A DNA stretch of 64,000 bases from Ariolimax columbianus. Taxonomy: Eukaryota; Mollusca; Gastropoda; Stylommatophora; Arionidae. Below are positions 1 to 10,954 of the stretch, piece by piece. The notes beneath the pieces are model-generated. The model worked only from the letters and a program-made list of their open reading frames with translations. It did no database searches and had not been told where the DNA came from. Location: assembly GCA_036924085.1 (NCBI GenBank), contig JAVGWX010000002.1:86050704-86114703 (forward strand), given 5' to 3'. Position 1 is the stretch's first letter, and each line of letters opens with the position of its first letter. Both the position numbers and the translations under genes were made by a program.

Positions 1-1879
1 ACAAGAAAAATAGCGTGCAATAACTGTTAGTAAAAACCAAAAGGAAGATTAACAAATTTCTTGGACGCAGTTGGTGATCTGTAAAGTCTAGTGGTTATAA
101 AAAATTTCGAGGTCAAGAGAGACAGAAGAAGTCAAAAGCAAGAAGTTGGATGGAGTGACAAGTTTGATTAGACACAATAGATAATTTGATGATCTGATAG
201 ATTCAATGACCAATTGGCTTTAGACGGTTCGATTTTAACAAGCGCCCTTAAGAATTAGACTAGGGGATGATAATGACAAGATTAATGACAAGAAAATCAT
301 GAAATAGTTGTGAAATGACTAGATCGAGAGCGCCACGAAGTATGACACGTGATGATGATGTCAAAGTTACACTCACCAACTGCACATGAGATGGACATCA
401 GGAGGAGAACCACTGCAGACATCGTGTGTTGTCTAGGACTGGTGACTTTTCAGTCAGGACGAAAAAAGAAAACGAATTCGCTACAAACAGCTAAGTTTAA
501 ATATGAAAAAAAAACCGAATCTTGAACACTTTAACTAAGTTGATCTATTTTTCTTTGTAAACTAATGCCTGGAATGTTCTCTTCCTATGGATGTTGTGGC
601 AGATGGTGCAGCTTTTGGTTCGTCTCCTTTTATTGAAGAATATGTCGTGTCTTAAATAAGATTAGGATCGATGGAGTCACGAGACATTTGTCACGTGGTA
701 TTGTTCTGGAATTAGAAGGAGCCAATAGCGTTTTTCAACCAGCCCACGGAAATGTGGACATTAAAAAACAAAAAACAAAACAACATAAAACCGATAAACA
801 ATATGCTAGCTAGGTACAACTATATACAAATATACGTTCTAGAGCTGATAATTGTTTCGGAAGTACTCTAACTGTCAAATGAAGTTTACTTTTTAATCTT
901 TTAATAAATTATACAATTATTCTTTTTCACAGAAACTTAAGTTGGCACAACTTTTCGTGCAGTTCCATTAACAAAAAAAATAATGGTTATTTTGGTGTTT
1001 TTTTTTACCTGTAGATCTAAGGCATGTTAAAAATCTTATGTCTCATAGCAAACGGGATATGATCGGGTCCTGGTCGCGACACGCTCTTGTGTACATTGAT
1101 GTAACAAAGGTATCTTACCTACAGTTTGAGAAGAGAAGGTAACGATTATGGGAACTAATCGCATCATGTTAATTAAGCTGAGGACTAGTATAATGAAGTT
1201 CTACACTTCAACCCCATATAGCAATGTACTACCCACATCCCCAGAACGGACACTTTACACAACAAATATTAAACGATCACTTTCGTGCGTATATCTTTTG
1301 TTGGGGAAAACCAGGATAATTTATAGAGCTGATGGATATAGTTCGGTCGCCCTTACAGTCGCAAGATTTATATTGTTATCTCCGGTAGAAACATAAACCT
1401 TTGTCTTACCGAGGTTTTCAACTGAGGCCAGAATATCGGAAACCAAACCCCTCGACCACCCTTCCACGCCGAATACACTGGCACTCTATCCCCGAGGACA
1501 GTGACAGAAATGGGATGTCCTACATAATTTTAAATGGGATACACATCCCATAGGTATTGCCTGAGCTGTATTTAGGTGACATGGACTCAAAGTAATGATC
1601 ATGAGAACATACGGTTAAGTACAGGTTTATTTGTGCACAAAACTATGTTTGTGTGACTTCTTCCTTGCATATCTCTTTGGAAGAATATATCTACAACAGA
1701 CACTGACCATCACGTTCAGTTCTAGACTGTCTTATGAAGTTCCACTCATCAGACTTGATTGTTCTCGCTGCCATGTTTACATTCTCTAGAGTCTCCACTT
1801 CGTGGATTCAGCACCAAGGATGTTGGATTATACAGTTAGTCTGTTACACATTGTGTATCTTGTCTATCTCCACATTCTA
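1..1879. other. no recognisable gene
   Basis: AT-rich sequence with stops in all frames. One 82-codon reading frame at 1148-1396 (+) has no motif I recognise and no sign of being coding. I see no repeat unit here that recurs elsewhere in the window. Confidence 0.5.
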
Positions 1880-2146
1880 TCCTGAATTCAGCTGACCTCC
1901 TCGTTGGTCGTCCTGGAAACTGGCTGTTGTCGAGGACAACAGTCTGGCTATTAAGGCACGGTTCGACGTGATCCGTATAGTAGTGAGCGACACGCAGATG
2001 AAGCCAAGCATAGCACAACCGACTGGAGGACCCCAGTCCACCTTCATCAGCGTGCTATGGATGTGAGGACAGCTACGACAACCCACCACTGAACGTCCTT
2101 TTTAGGGCGTACAAAATAGTAAACCTATTCATTGTGGGCATTCAAC
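1880..2146 (+). repeat. dispersed repeat B, copy 1
   Basis: Shares an ordered series of blocks with 17950-18260 and 18520-18785: a CCTGGAAAC block, a GTCTGGCT block, a GATGAAGCCA block, a GGTCCACcTTCATCAgC-like block, then GGATGTGAGGA, and a 3' end reading close to TCATTGTGGGC followed by a CAA/CAG-rich tail. Length about 270 bp, with a simple-repeat tail, as expected of a SINE-like non-autonomous element. I could not see a convincing tRNA head, so the class is inferred from copy number, size and tail. Confidence 0.6.
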
Positions 2147-2154
2147 AGCAGCAA

Positions 2155-2203
<49 letters not shown>

Positions 2204-2206
2204 AAA
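2147..2206 (+). repeat. (CAA/CAG)n tail
   Basis: About 60 bp of CAA and CAG triplets directly at the 3' end of repeat B copy 1; most simply the element's own tail, later expanded. Confidence 0.8.
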
Positions 2207-2384
2207 TGACTTAGGAATCGATCTCATCAGCAATTCTGAGCTTTTTAATTGCTCGCAACTTTCAGATGGGAAGTGACGGTGACATCTGTTAGTGAAGGTT
2301 TGTATCCTGGGCCTGATACTCTTAGTGCTATGTTTATCCGAAATATAGTAGGAGTAGGTTTACCCAATAATATACAAGATATTT

Positions 2385-3530
2385 ACTTGAGCTATTGCTA
2401 ACAGGACCGACAGACAAGTCGACACACATCAAGTTCGTTAACAAGCCAGATTCAGAAAAAAGTTGTTCAGCCACTGACCACCTCCACAAGATAATAAAAC
2501 TGATGGAGAGAGCACGCCAACTGCGCATACTTGTATGTCTGGTATTTATTGATTGTGAAAATGCCTTTCACAGCATTGAAACAAATGCAGTGGTACATAC
2601 TCTCAGAAATCAGAGCATTTCAGCCAACTACACAAACATGATTGAGGTAATCTAAGAAGGCTGCATTACGGTAATTACGCAATACCATCGTCATGTAGTA
2701 TATCCTGATAGCAAGAGAAGTTCGACAAGGCGACACCATCTCTTCAAAGTTATTTTCATCATCTTTCGAAGGGATCTTCCAACATCTGCACTGGGTAGAT
2801 ATAGGTGTAAATATAGATGGATAGAGACTCATACAATAACGATTTACGAGCGACAATGTTGTCATACCACTGACTAAGCTTAAAAATACATGAACGACCT
2901 AAAACAAAAGATCAACAGAGCTGTTGGTCTCAAGATTAATAAAAAATAAAACACAACGTCCGAGAAATCCCTACGGCCTACTTCAGAAAATCAAGCGGGT
3001 ACATCACATCATCCAGGATCTCAGCACTACGTCTACATGGGTGAAGAAATAAATGTCACACCCAGTACTGATTGCGAGATCTCTAGACTGAGAACAGCGA
3101 CCAGGTATAGCTTAAACTGTGTAACACCGAGGCTCCAGCAAATAAGAGACAGCACAGCAAGAAAACATACCTTTAGTTATGTGGCCATTGCAGGCATGTC
3201 TTATGACTGTGAAGTGTGGCGATTATGAAAAGTAGATGCTGAAGAGCTCCGTGCCAAAGCGACAAATCCACCTATCATCATGGAGAATCTGACCCGACGC
3301 CGCCAGTCCTTCTTCGGCCATGTTTTCCGGCAGGATCAGGTCGTTCCGGCTCATCATATCCTTCTAAGCTCATTCGTCTGTGCTAAGGACTACCCACCGG
3401 GCCTTTGGATGCGCAGAAGGGTTCGCCGTAACACCTAGTTGGTCCAACAGTTGGCAGACTTCATTTCAGCTCTAGGCGAGACCTGGCAACAGACTGCCGC
3501 ACGTGGCCATGGTAGTAGTTGATCGAGGAA
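2385..3530 (+). pseudogene. RTE-like LINE reverse transcriptase relic
   Basis: Degenerate RT of an AP-endonuclease type non-LTR element. Read across frames it keeps the order expected of RTE-class RTs: a TTDHIH-like start seen as SATDHLHKI (about 2475), the FIDCENAFHSIETNAV block (about 2548; family form is FVDYEKAFDSV), a VRQGDTIS block (about 2719), and a GLKIN-like block (about 2931). A C-terminal stretch at 3270-3400 reads RRRQSFFGHVFRQ, the usual W/FGHxxR motif. Many stops and frameshifts, and the YADD box is not readable. Dead copy. RTE placement is by motif memory only. Confidence 0.7.
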
Positions 3531-3639
3531 ACGGCCCACTGTTTCCTAAGCGAACATTATACCATTAAACAGCCGTGTACTAAATATATCAATAATGGTT
3601 CCGATCCAGAAATAGGAAATTCGACATCATACTCTATTT

Positions 3640-3835
3640 CGGGACGTCGTTAAAACAGCATTATCGCACAAATATGGCTGGGCTGGTCATGTGGTGCGCA
3701 TGCCGGGCAAAAAAATGTACACGACGAAAGACATTTTGGTGACCTTGTGGCTTTACACATGCACGGACCCGCCCACGCATGCGGTGGTGGGATGGTTTGA
3801 CAACATACCAAGTTTCGCTCTAGTACAGTAGAGCA
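3640..3835 (+). pseudogene. LINE C-terminal fragment
   Basis: Plus-strand reading contains KYGWAGHVVRMPG, the common motif near the C-terminus of several LINE polyproteins (W-x-GH-x-x-RM). The downstream basic GRP block is not recognisable. It may belong with the relic just upstream or to another element. Short and low in information. Confidence 0.45.
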
Positions 3836-4014
3836 CAAGATCGAGAGGAATACATCATCTTGTTGGTTTCATGTGGTATGTCTGTCTGGTTGACGTCGAG
3901 GATAATCTGATGGGGTTTACATGTTCGATGTGAATCGTAAACATATTTTTGTCGTGCGTGTGGAGTGACAGCTGCTTGCTTCTATATTAGGAGAATACAG
4001 CTGCAAGCACATTT

Positions 4015-5035
4015 ATCTTAACTTAACTTAATTTAACGTCTTTATACTGGTTTAGAAGACTCTGCAGAGTCTGTATACAGCCATCCATATCTGCATTCTT
4101 CTCTTTTCAAGAAACTGTAGGCCAGTTTTTAATAACTGTAATTCAGGAATCCCACTATCAGTTTTGTCGCTCTTCTTTGTATCCTTTCCAGCATGTTTAT
4201 ATCTTCTCTACAATAAGGACTCAATACCTGTTCACAGTACTCCAATCTAGGTCTAACTAATGCTTTATGCAGTTTGACAATCACTTCCGTACTGCTATGT
4301 TTAATATTTCTTTTTATGATACCTTACATTGTATTTGACGTATTCAATACTACCAAGACTTGCTCACTCTCTTTACATTTAATTTTTTTTTTTTTTTTTT
4401 TTTTTTGCGTTCGCCTTATTTCTCTATTCCCCAAGGCGGTGTGAGGTTGCACTGTGGTTTTTATTTTGCGCCTGTCGGCCCAGTGCATCCGACTTCAGCA
4501 TGCATTTTATGTAAGGGTCTGCTTCCTCTTGCATTTTCTAAGGGTTGCTTCCCGGGATAATGGCCGGTGCTGTGATAGGGATCGAACCCAGCACCTTTGG
4601 ATTGTGAGCCGTGCCACTTTACCACTAGGCCACGCCGTCCCCTCTTTACGTGTATGATCTATAATAACCCATAGGTCCCTTTCCTTATCTATCATTCTAA
4701 TATTGTTTTCGTCCATTCTGCAATTATTTTTCATAATGGATCTACCCAAGTGGATGACTGTACATTTATCTATATTAAACTCCATTTGCCAGCTCACAGA
4801 GCAGTCTCGAATTTTATCTAAATCCGACCTCAGTATATCCACTTCTGCTTTAGATGAGACACTCCTGTATAGTTTTGTGTCGTCCGCAAATTTTGCAATC
4901 ATGGATCCTACCTATATCAATGTCTAAATCGTTTATAAATATCAAGAACAAAATTGGTTTAAAAACTGATTTAATCTTTGTTAATTCTGACGTTAATATC
5001 TTGGTTTGCTCCTTTATTTGACTTTCTCAATGTCA
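4015..5035 (-). mobile_element. CR1-like LINE, 3' part of ORF2
   Basis: Minus-strand non-LTR element, 5' truncated. Reading from about 4902 down it has AKFADDTKLYRSV (catalytic FADD box), then a DLDKIRDCSVSWQMEFN block and a KCTVIHLG block. After the nested SINE it continues with KALVRPRLEYCEQVLSPY and LERIQRRATKLI, the hallmark C-terminal blocks of CR1/Rex1-type RTs. The 3' end is a run of degenerate TTAAG units (about 4015-4040 on the plus strand as CTTAA). The same 3' end recurs at 19700, 25939 and 52430. Stops are present, so the copy is inactive. Confidence 0.85.
4377..4641 (-). mobile_element. tRNA-derived SINE nested in CR1-like LINE
   Basis: Read on the minus strand this starts with a tRNA-like head: A box TGGCCTAGTGGT (4621-4632) and B box GGTTCGATCCC (4578-4588), spaced as in an internal pol III promoter. 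It ends in a poly(A) tail, seen as 24 T at 4383-4406 on the plus strand. It splits the CR1-like LINE, and CTCTTTAC occurs on both sides (4369-4376 and 4642-4649), a likely 8-bp target site duplication. A free-standing tRNA gene is excluded because of the extra 200-bp body and the tail. Confidence 0.85.
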
Positions 5036-5344
5036 CAGTAAGTAAGTGGATATGTACTTTGTCCATTTCTTCTTTTATCTCAATTTAAATCTTATAAGGC
5101 TATTTTGCCAGTTATTTGTAAAAAACACAACACATTTCCTTTGTTTTAACCACATTTCTTGTTGGATTGTATATGTTTATTTTAGATATGTATCTACTCT
5201 TAGTTGGCATATCGGTTAGAGCTGTCAGCTGTTGCAGTTAAACTGACATGTTGCGTCAGACATTCTTGTACGGTCTAGTTCAATGCACTGTAAATAAGCA
5301 CCCGCCACTGTTAGTTTTAGGGAAGAAAAAACTTGAGAGAATGG

Positions 5345-5552
5345 AAGAAGTCATCTGATCTCACGAAAGTTTAGACCTCGTACAAGAAAAAAAGAAGTCA
5401 TCTTATCTCACATAAATTGGAACCTTGTACAAGAAGGAAAGAAGTCATCTTATTTCAGACCTTGAACAATAATGGAACAAGTCATCTTGTCTCAAGAAAG
5501 TTCAGATCTCGAACAATAATGGAACAAGTCATCCTATCACACTAAAGTTTAA
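5345..5552 (+). repeat. degenerate tandem repeat, about 55 bp unit
   Basis: Four imperfect units, each with AAGTCATC(T/C)TATCTCA-like and CCTTG(T/A)ACAA-like blocks. No coding content recognised. Confidence 0.7.
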
Positions 5553-6888
5553 CTTAGTTTATACGTCACTTCCTCTATGCATTAAGTACACCACTACCGT
5601 ACTGCTGCAGAGGACTTCACAAAAACTGGAAACCAGTGGTTTACAAACAACAAAAACAAAAAACAATTCAAACGCAATATTTAATGAGAACAGAAATAGA
5701 CAAGGTAGAAAACTCAGTGAGGTGACTAACTTCTTGCAGTCAAACTGAATATGTGAAACCATTGAAATATAGACAGCAAATTAGTTATATTTCTGCATGA
5801 ATGATTCTAGTTTATGAGGTCCCTGGTTGAGGTTGTGGATTTGTGGAATCTTCGAGACAGGGAGTTGTAAACAAAGAGAGGTTGTTCCTGAAAACGATTT
5901 CAAGTCAAGTATTTATCTGTACTTCGTTAACATATAAAGCGAACAACAGAAAAGAAAGTTCCTTGTTTGAAACTATCTCTGCTCATTGTATGTCTATCAG
6001 TGACATAAGCATTTAAGGCATGTACAGTCTATGCTTGATGATATGAAATTTGTCTGGATCAAACTTAGTCTATATTCCATTGTCGCAAGTATTGAGCGAC
6101 GAAAGACTAGTCCAATTGTAACACATTTTTTGGGATGTTTCGCTGGCCTAGCACCTTCACTCATATCTCTCTTGTGGCAATGCGCTTCCGTCATCTGGAG
6201 GTCTGGTGTTAGAATTAAAGTCTGTCTTTTCTTCACTTTCGTTTCTGTTGTTTGTTGTATATGTTACCGGAGTGCATACTTGTCACATGATTGTTATTAA
6301 AGAAACACACATTCTTTGGTCCCTGGTTAACAACTGGCAACTCGATGAGTGACCATCGTGTCTGTTGACGTCTTTAAGGGCAGAAACAAACTCCGCCTAC
6401 ATTTCTTTGACAGCGGTAATTCTAATACAATGCCCCACCACCAATTTGTGATCTTCGTGTCTACCTCTTTAGACATTCACCAAATTGTAGTTCATGTTGT
6501 CTTTCTGTGGAGGAAAGTTTGAAATCATTGTACCTTAATGCATGTCGCGAAAAGCAACCAAAAAAAACGAGGATTGTGCATCTAACCAGATCATGTAAAA
6601 CGAGTCACTTTAGAAATCATCACTGCAAGCTAACACCACTCTCTGTAAAATAATTGACCCACATAAGTGGCCTGACATATCGTTGTGTGCAGAGAAATAG
6701 AGAAGAAGAGGGAAGAAAACGCTGTAAACCCTATTGGCAGATTTATTTAAGCACAACCCACACTGAAAGTTCACATTTACCGTAGTCTCTGCTTTTCCGT
6801 TGATTCTATGTACACTACATAGACAGATTTATCGCAGCAAAAGAAGGTTCATGTTTGCCATATTACTTTTCTGCATGGTTCCATTAAA
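5553..6888. other. no recognisable gene
   Basis: Unassigned AT-rich DNA. Reading frames here (for example 6031-6300 on the plus strand) are short and carry no family motif. Confidence 0.5.
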
Positions 6889-7144
6889 ACTATACTATAC
6901 TATACTATACTATACTATACTATACTATACTATACTATACTATACTATACTATACTATACTATACTATACTATACTATACTACTATATTACATTATACTA
7001 CACTTCACTACACTAGACTACACTACACTACACTATACTATACTATACCATATTATACTACACTACACCACACTATACTATACTTTACTATACTATACTA
7101 TACTATACTATACTATACTATACTATACTATACTATACTATACT
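6889..7144. repeat. (TATAC)n microsatellite, left tract
   Basis: About 250 bp of the pentamer TATAC/ACTAT, interrupted in the middle by variants with CACTA. It abuts the 3' end of the minus-strand LINE at 7150. The same pentamer resumes at the other end of that LINE at 7974. Confidence 0.95.
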
Positions 7145-7149
7145 GCCTT

Positions 7150-7968
7150 TTTTGACTTAACAGACGAAAGTTAGTCTGTTGTAGAGATGGCGGTGGCAGC
7201 ATCTGTGCTGGAGGGACATCGACTATCGTGGCTGATTTTGCCGATTCTCGATTGACCGGGACACCAGCAGTGTAAACAGAAAAAGTTCGATTGGAATGGT
7301 GTAGGCTCCTTTCTTTTGCGTCGCTTGTCTTCTATCTTTGTCATCAGAACTAACTCTGATGCCTCGATGCCCGTTCTCAAGGTCGCTCTCCATGTAGTTC
7401 TATCCTCTGCAATCTCCTCCCAGGTATTTGGATTGATCGTAAAATCGTTCATGGATCTTTTGCAAAAGTCTTTGAATCTTAATTTAGGCCTTCCTTGTGA
7501 TCTGGTACCCGATATTAGTTCACCAAGGAGTAACTGCTTCGGAATGCGGGTATTTGATATTCGTTTCACGCGACCCAACCATCTCAGTCTCTTATTGCTC
7601 AGAGTCGAGAAAAGGAAAGGTATCTTGGCGCGTTTCAGTATTTCCGATTTGGTCACCTTGTCCTGCCACTTTATGTTGATTATCTGCGAAGACATCGCGT
7701 ATGAAAACTGTTTAACCTCTTCTCGTGTCTTGAATGTGTTGTCCTTGTTTCCGCTCCGTGTAACTATGTACCAAGGAAGTATATGATATATCATGATCTA
7801 GTGTCAGCTTTCTGTTATTCCACGCTCTTTCTTTCAGCCTGCCGTAGGTTGCTGCTGCCTGCCCTATGCGTATATTGGTTTCTTCATCGAGGGATAGTAT
7901 TGCTGTTACTGTGGAGCCCAAATATTTGAACACTTGAACTTCATCGAGTGGATCTTCATTTAGCATAA
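7150..7968 (-). mobile_element. LINE 3' fragment with C2H2-like end
   Basis: Minus-strand LINE C-terminus, 5' truncated at about 7968. It reads VFKYLGSTVTAIL, NIRIGQAAATYGRL, IKWQDKVTKSEIL, KRLRWLGRVKRIS and RSQGRPKLRFKDFCKR, then a basic stretch and a terminal CLHCWCPGQSRIG...H block, a worn C2H2 finger. This is the C-terminal order of the LINE group also seen at 36.9-39.9 kb. It contains at least one frameshift (two overlapping frames around 7712-7794). In its 3' UTR, ACAGAC and GTCTGT (7160-7165, 7174-7179) form a short hairpin. Confidence 0.85.
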
Positions 7969-7973
7969 TTGTT

Positions 7974-8118
7974 TACTATACTATACTATACTATACTATA
8001 CTATACTATACTATACTATACTATACTATACTATACTATACTATACTATACTATACTTTACTATACTATACTATACTATACTGCACTGTACTTTACTGAA
8101 CTGTACTTTACTGTACTT
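7974..8118. repeat. (TATAC)n microsatellite, right tract
   Basis: About 110 bp of pure pentamer then about 35 bp degenerating to CTGTACTTTA. It abuts the truncated 5' end of the minus-strand LINE. Confidence 0.95.
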
Positions 8119-8409
8119 GTATGGAGGATGAACTCAAATTGAAGGTATGGGCAATACATTTAAAGGTTGCCCTATCTGATACACTGCAGTCGGAGATGAA
8201 GTGTTGGAGACTTCATTGAATGAGGTTTGTGAAGTGGTGTGACCCGGTATTGCTGTCACTATACCTCAAACAGGGTAGAGCGACCGGAACCGGAGCAGGT
8301 CTCTTTGCTCGAGAGTGACGAATTTTAACAGTTCTGCCACTAGTAGAACTGGGCGATCAAATAGCCATTACAAAATATCCCCAAGTGCGTTTGCAGAACT
8401 TCTACACGA

Positions 8410-9215
8410 GTCATAGATCTCTCTCTCTCTCTTTTTTTTCTCTCTATCTCTTTCTCCACTGCTTTTCCTGTCTCTTGGTCTCTGTTTCTCTCTCTCTTTT
8501 TTTTCTCTCTCTCTTTCTCTCTTTTCCTCTGTTGTTCCCTTTTCCATCTCTCTCTCCTTTTGTTCCACTATGTCCCCGTGTCTGGTTCTCTTCGCCCACC
8601 CCTCTGTTTATTTCTCCCTCTGTATCTGTCTATCAGTCTCTTTCACCCTATGTCTCTCTCTGACTCTCAATGTGTCTTGCTCCCTCTGCCTCTCTGTTCC
8701 GATGTATCGTTCCTCTACATATCTATGTCACTCTCTCTCTGTCACTCTCTCATTCTGTATCCGTGTTTATGTCTCTCTACCCCCCCCCTCTGTCTCTCTC
8801 ACATCAGTCTCTCTTTGTATATCTATTGATCAGTCTCTCTATCTCTTTCTCATTGGGCCTCTCTTTCTTTCTCCGCCTCTGCCTCCCTATGTATCTTTCT
8901 GTTTCTGTCAATAACGCCCTCTATTGTTGTATCCTCTTCTTCTCTATGTCTCTCTCATTCTCTCTATCAGTACCACTGTGTTTCTATCTCTCTATACATT
9001 TCTCTCTTTTTGTGTCACCTCTGTCTACTTCTTGTATGTGTCAGTCTATTTGTCCTTCTGTCTCTATCTCTGTCGTTTCCCCCATATATTTGTGTCTCTC
9101 TATCTCCATATATTTATATTTTTCTTTTTTTTCCTCTGTCTTTCTGTCTTTCTCTACTTCATGTCTTTCTCACCCTCCATCCGTGTCTTTGTCTTTACCC
9201 CGTCTCTCTCTCTCA

Positions 9216-9250
<35 letters not shown>

Positions 9251-9435
9251 TTTTCTCTATTTCTCACTCCGTTTCTCTGTTTCTCTCCGCCTGTCTTTTT
9301 TTATGTATTTCTCTCTGCCCCTCTGTGTCCTGTCTATATCTCCATCTATGTCTCTTCCACTGTATCTCTCCCTCTCTTCCCCTGACTCTGCCAGTCTCTC
9401 TTTTCCTCTCTTTTCATCTCTCTACTTTGTATGTG
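8410..9435 (+). repeat. polypyrimidine CT-rich low complexity
   Basis: About 1 kb dominated by (TCTC)n with TTTTT and TGTG interruptions. It gives long open frames of Ser, Leu, Phe and Tyr in all three plus frames, which is compositional and not coding. Confidence 0.9.
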
Positions 9436-9539
9436 ACTGTCAACCCTATCATGTAAAAAGAACTGCTCTAGAAACGTTCAGCACAAGAGCACACCAAGTG
9501 TTTTGCCATAGACTTCCAGTAATGAAGTAGGGCAGTGGT

Positions 9540-10235
9540 CTCAAGTTTCGTATAGAGCGTATAGACCAGAAGAAGTAATCATTTCAGCACTGTACATGGG
9601 TTATCTAAATGTTATTACCTGGGATCCCTCATCAACGACAAGTTCTCTCTAGCCCCATAAATAGACAGTTGAATTGGCAAAATTGCTGCTACATTTGTTC
9701 GACTCACAACGCGTGTTTGGAAATATCAAAAACTGACAATTAAAACCAAGACCATAGTGAACAATGCATAAATCGTTAGCACACTTATATATGGCAGTGA
9801 GACATGGACAACTTATGCAAAACTAGAGCACTGGCTTAACACTTCCATCTACCGCACCTGTGATCCATTCTTGGAATTACATCAAGGGAAAGAGTGACAA
9901 ATGCAGAGCTGCACTCTTGCACCGGTCTCTCAAGCATGTACACTGTCCTTAGGCAGCGAAGACTACGATTATTTGGTTATGTTCGTCACATGGAAGATGG
10001 TCGCATTCTCAAAGATTTCCTAAATGGACAGTTGGCGGATGGCATTAAAAACAGTCGGCCGACCATAGTTGAGGTTCAAAGATGCGGGAAAGGAAGACCC
10101 TGGACGAAGCTGCAGATCGATGTGTCCTGAATAGACATCTCGTGCTTGACTAAAAGACGCTCTTCCCATACAGTGAAGTAAAAAGACAACGCCGCAATGA
10201 GAAAGACAAAAACTGAAAGCTACGTTTATCATTTT
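9540..10235 (+). pseudogene. LINE-A C-terminal relic
   Basis: Plus-strand LINE RT end with frameshifts. It reads YLGSLINDKFSLAP, RIGKIAATFVRLTTRVW, KLTIKTKTIVNNA, VSTLIYGSETWTTYAK, then LRQRRLRLFGYVRHMEDGR and a GRPWTKLQ stretch. The order matches the LINE-A copy at 19786-21010. There is no RT catalytic box in this fragment. Dead. Confidence 0.8.
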
Positions 10236-10339
10236 TTTCTAACTCCAATTCATATCATCCTATAGTCAGTCATGATTGAAAGGGGCTACTATGATGTAAG
10301 TCCATCATATGTGATCAATACCACTATCTTTGTTTAGCC

Positions 10340-10450
10340 ATATGGACAGTCTTTTCTCGTGCTGAGTCCACTGAAATGGGTGACGCGCTGTGATTTGGAT
10401 TAGTGAGGAAGAAACTGCGCCTTTTGTCAACCTCACTCTCTGGTCCTAAT
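10340..10450 (+). repeat. dispersed repeat E, copy 1
   Basis: Same block as 16795-17000 and 34600-35020 but in the opposite orientation: ATGGGTGAC...TTTGGATTAGTGAG...TTTTGTCAACCTCACTCTCT. In all three copies the block begins with ATG giving MGD. In this copy the frame is closed by TGA a few codons after the ATG. Confidence 0.6.
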
Positions 10451-10954
10451 GGACTGCTATATGCTGTGATTATTATATGTATGTGTACGTGTCTTGATAT
10501 CCGTTTAGTTTTATTTTGTGTGTGTGTGTGTGATTTTCATATTTTCTCTTCTTAATTTGAAATCCTTGTTTAATCATATTGGCAATTTCTTGTTGAGTCC
10601 ATGCTATTACATAACTAGAATTCCGAATCTCACACGCTCATGCCACATTCAGGTATGGCTTCTAACTTGAACTGTTAATTTTACCATATCTTGTTTTGTG
10701 TGGTTGTGATTTGCGAGTTTCTTTTCCTCGTTCTTTGACCCTGTTTTTGTCTTGGTGCGGTCATTGAGCCATTACTGTTATGTTTTAATCAACTTTGACA
10801 TTCAATACCGCCATAGTTTCACTTTATTGACTACACATAATACATCCGAACATTATTTGATTAAATTCGTTTCTGTTTTATTTTTATAATTTTACTGACG
10901 ATAACTAAATGAATCAAATTATATTACCGAGGCAACGCTATTCTTTTGAATGAT
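10451..10954. other. no recognisable gene
   Basis: AT-rich DNA with a short (GT)n at about 10519-10530. No family motif seen. Confidence 0.5.

Noticed and set aside
4560..4640. tRNA gene
   Set aside because: A and B boxes belong to a SINE head followed by a 200-bp body and poly(A) tail, with a target duplication.
7316..7786. 156-codon plus-strand frame
   Set aside because: Antisense shadow of the minus-strand LINE C-terminus, whose motifs are clear.
8670..9530. 286-codon plus-strand frame
   Set aside because: Polypyrimidine tract; same reasoning, with two other overlapping open frames.
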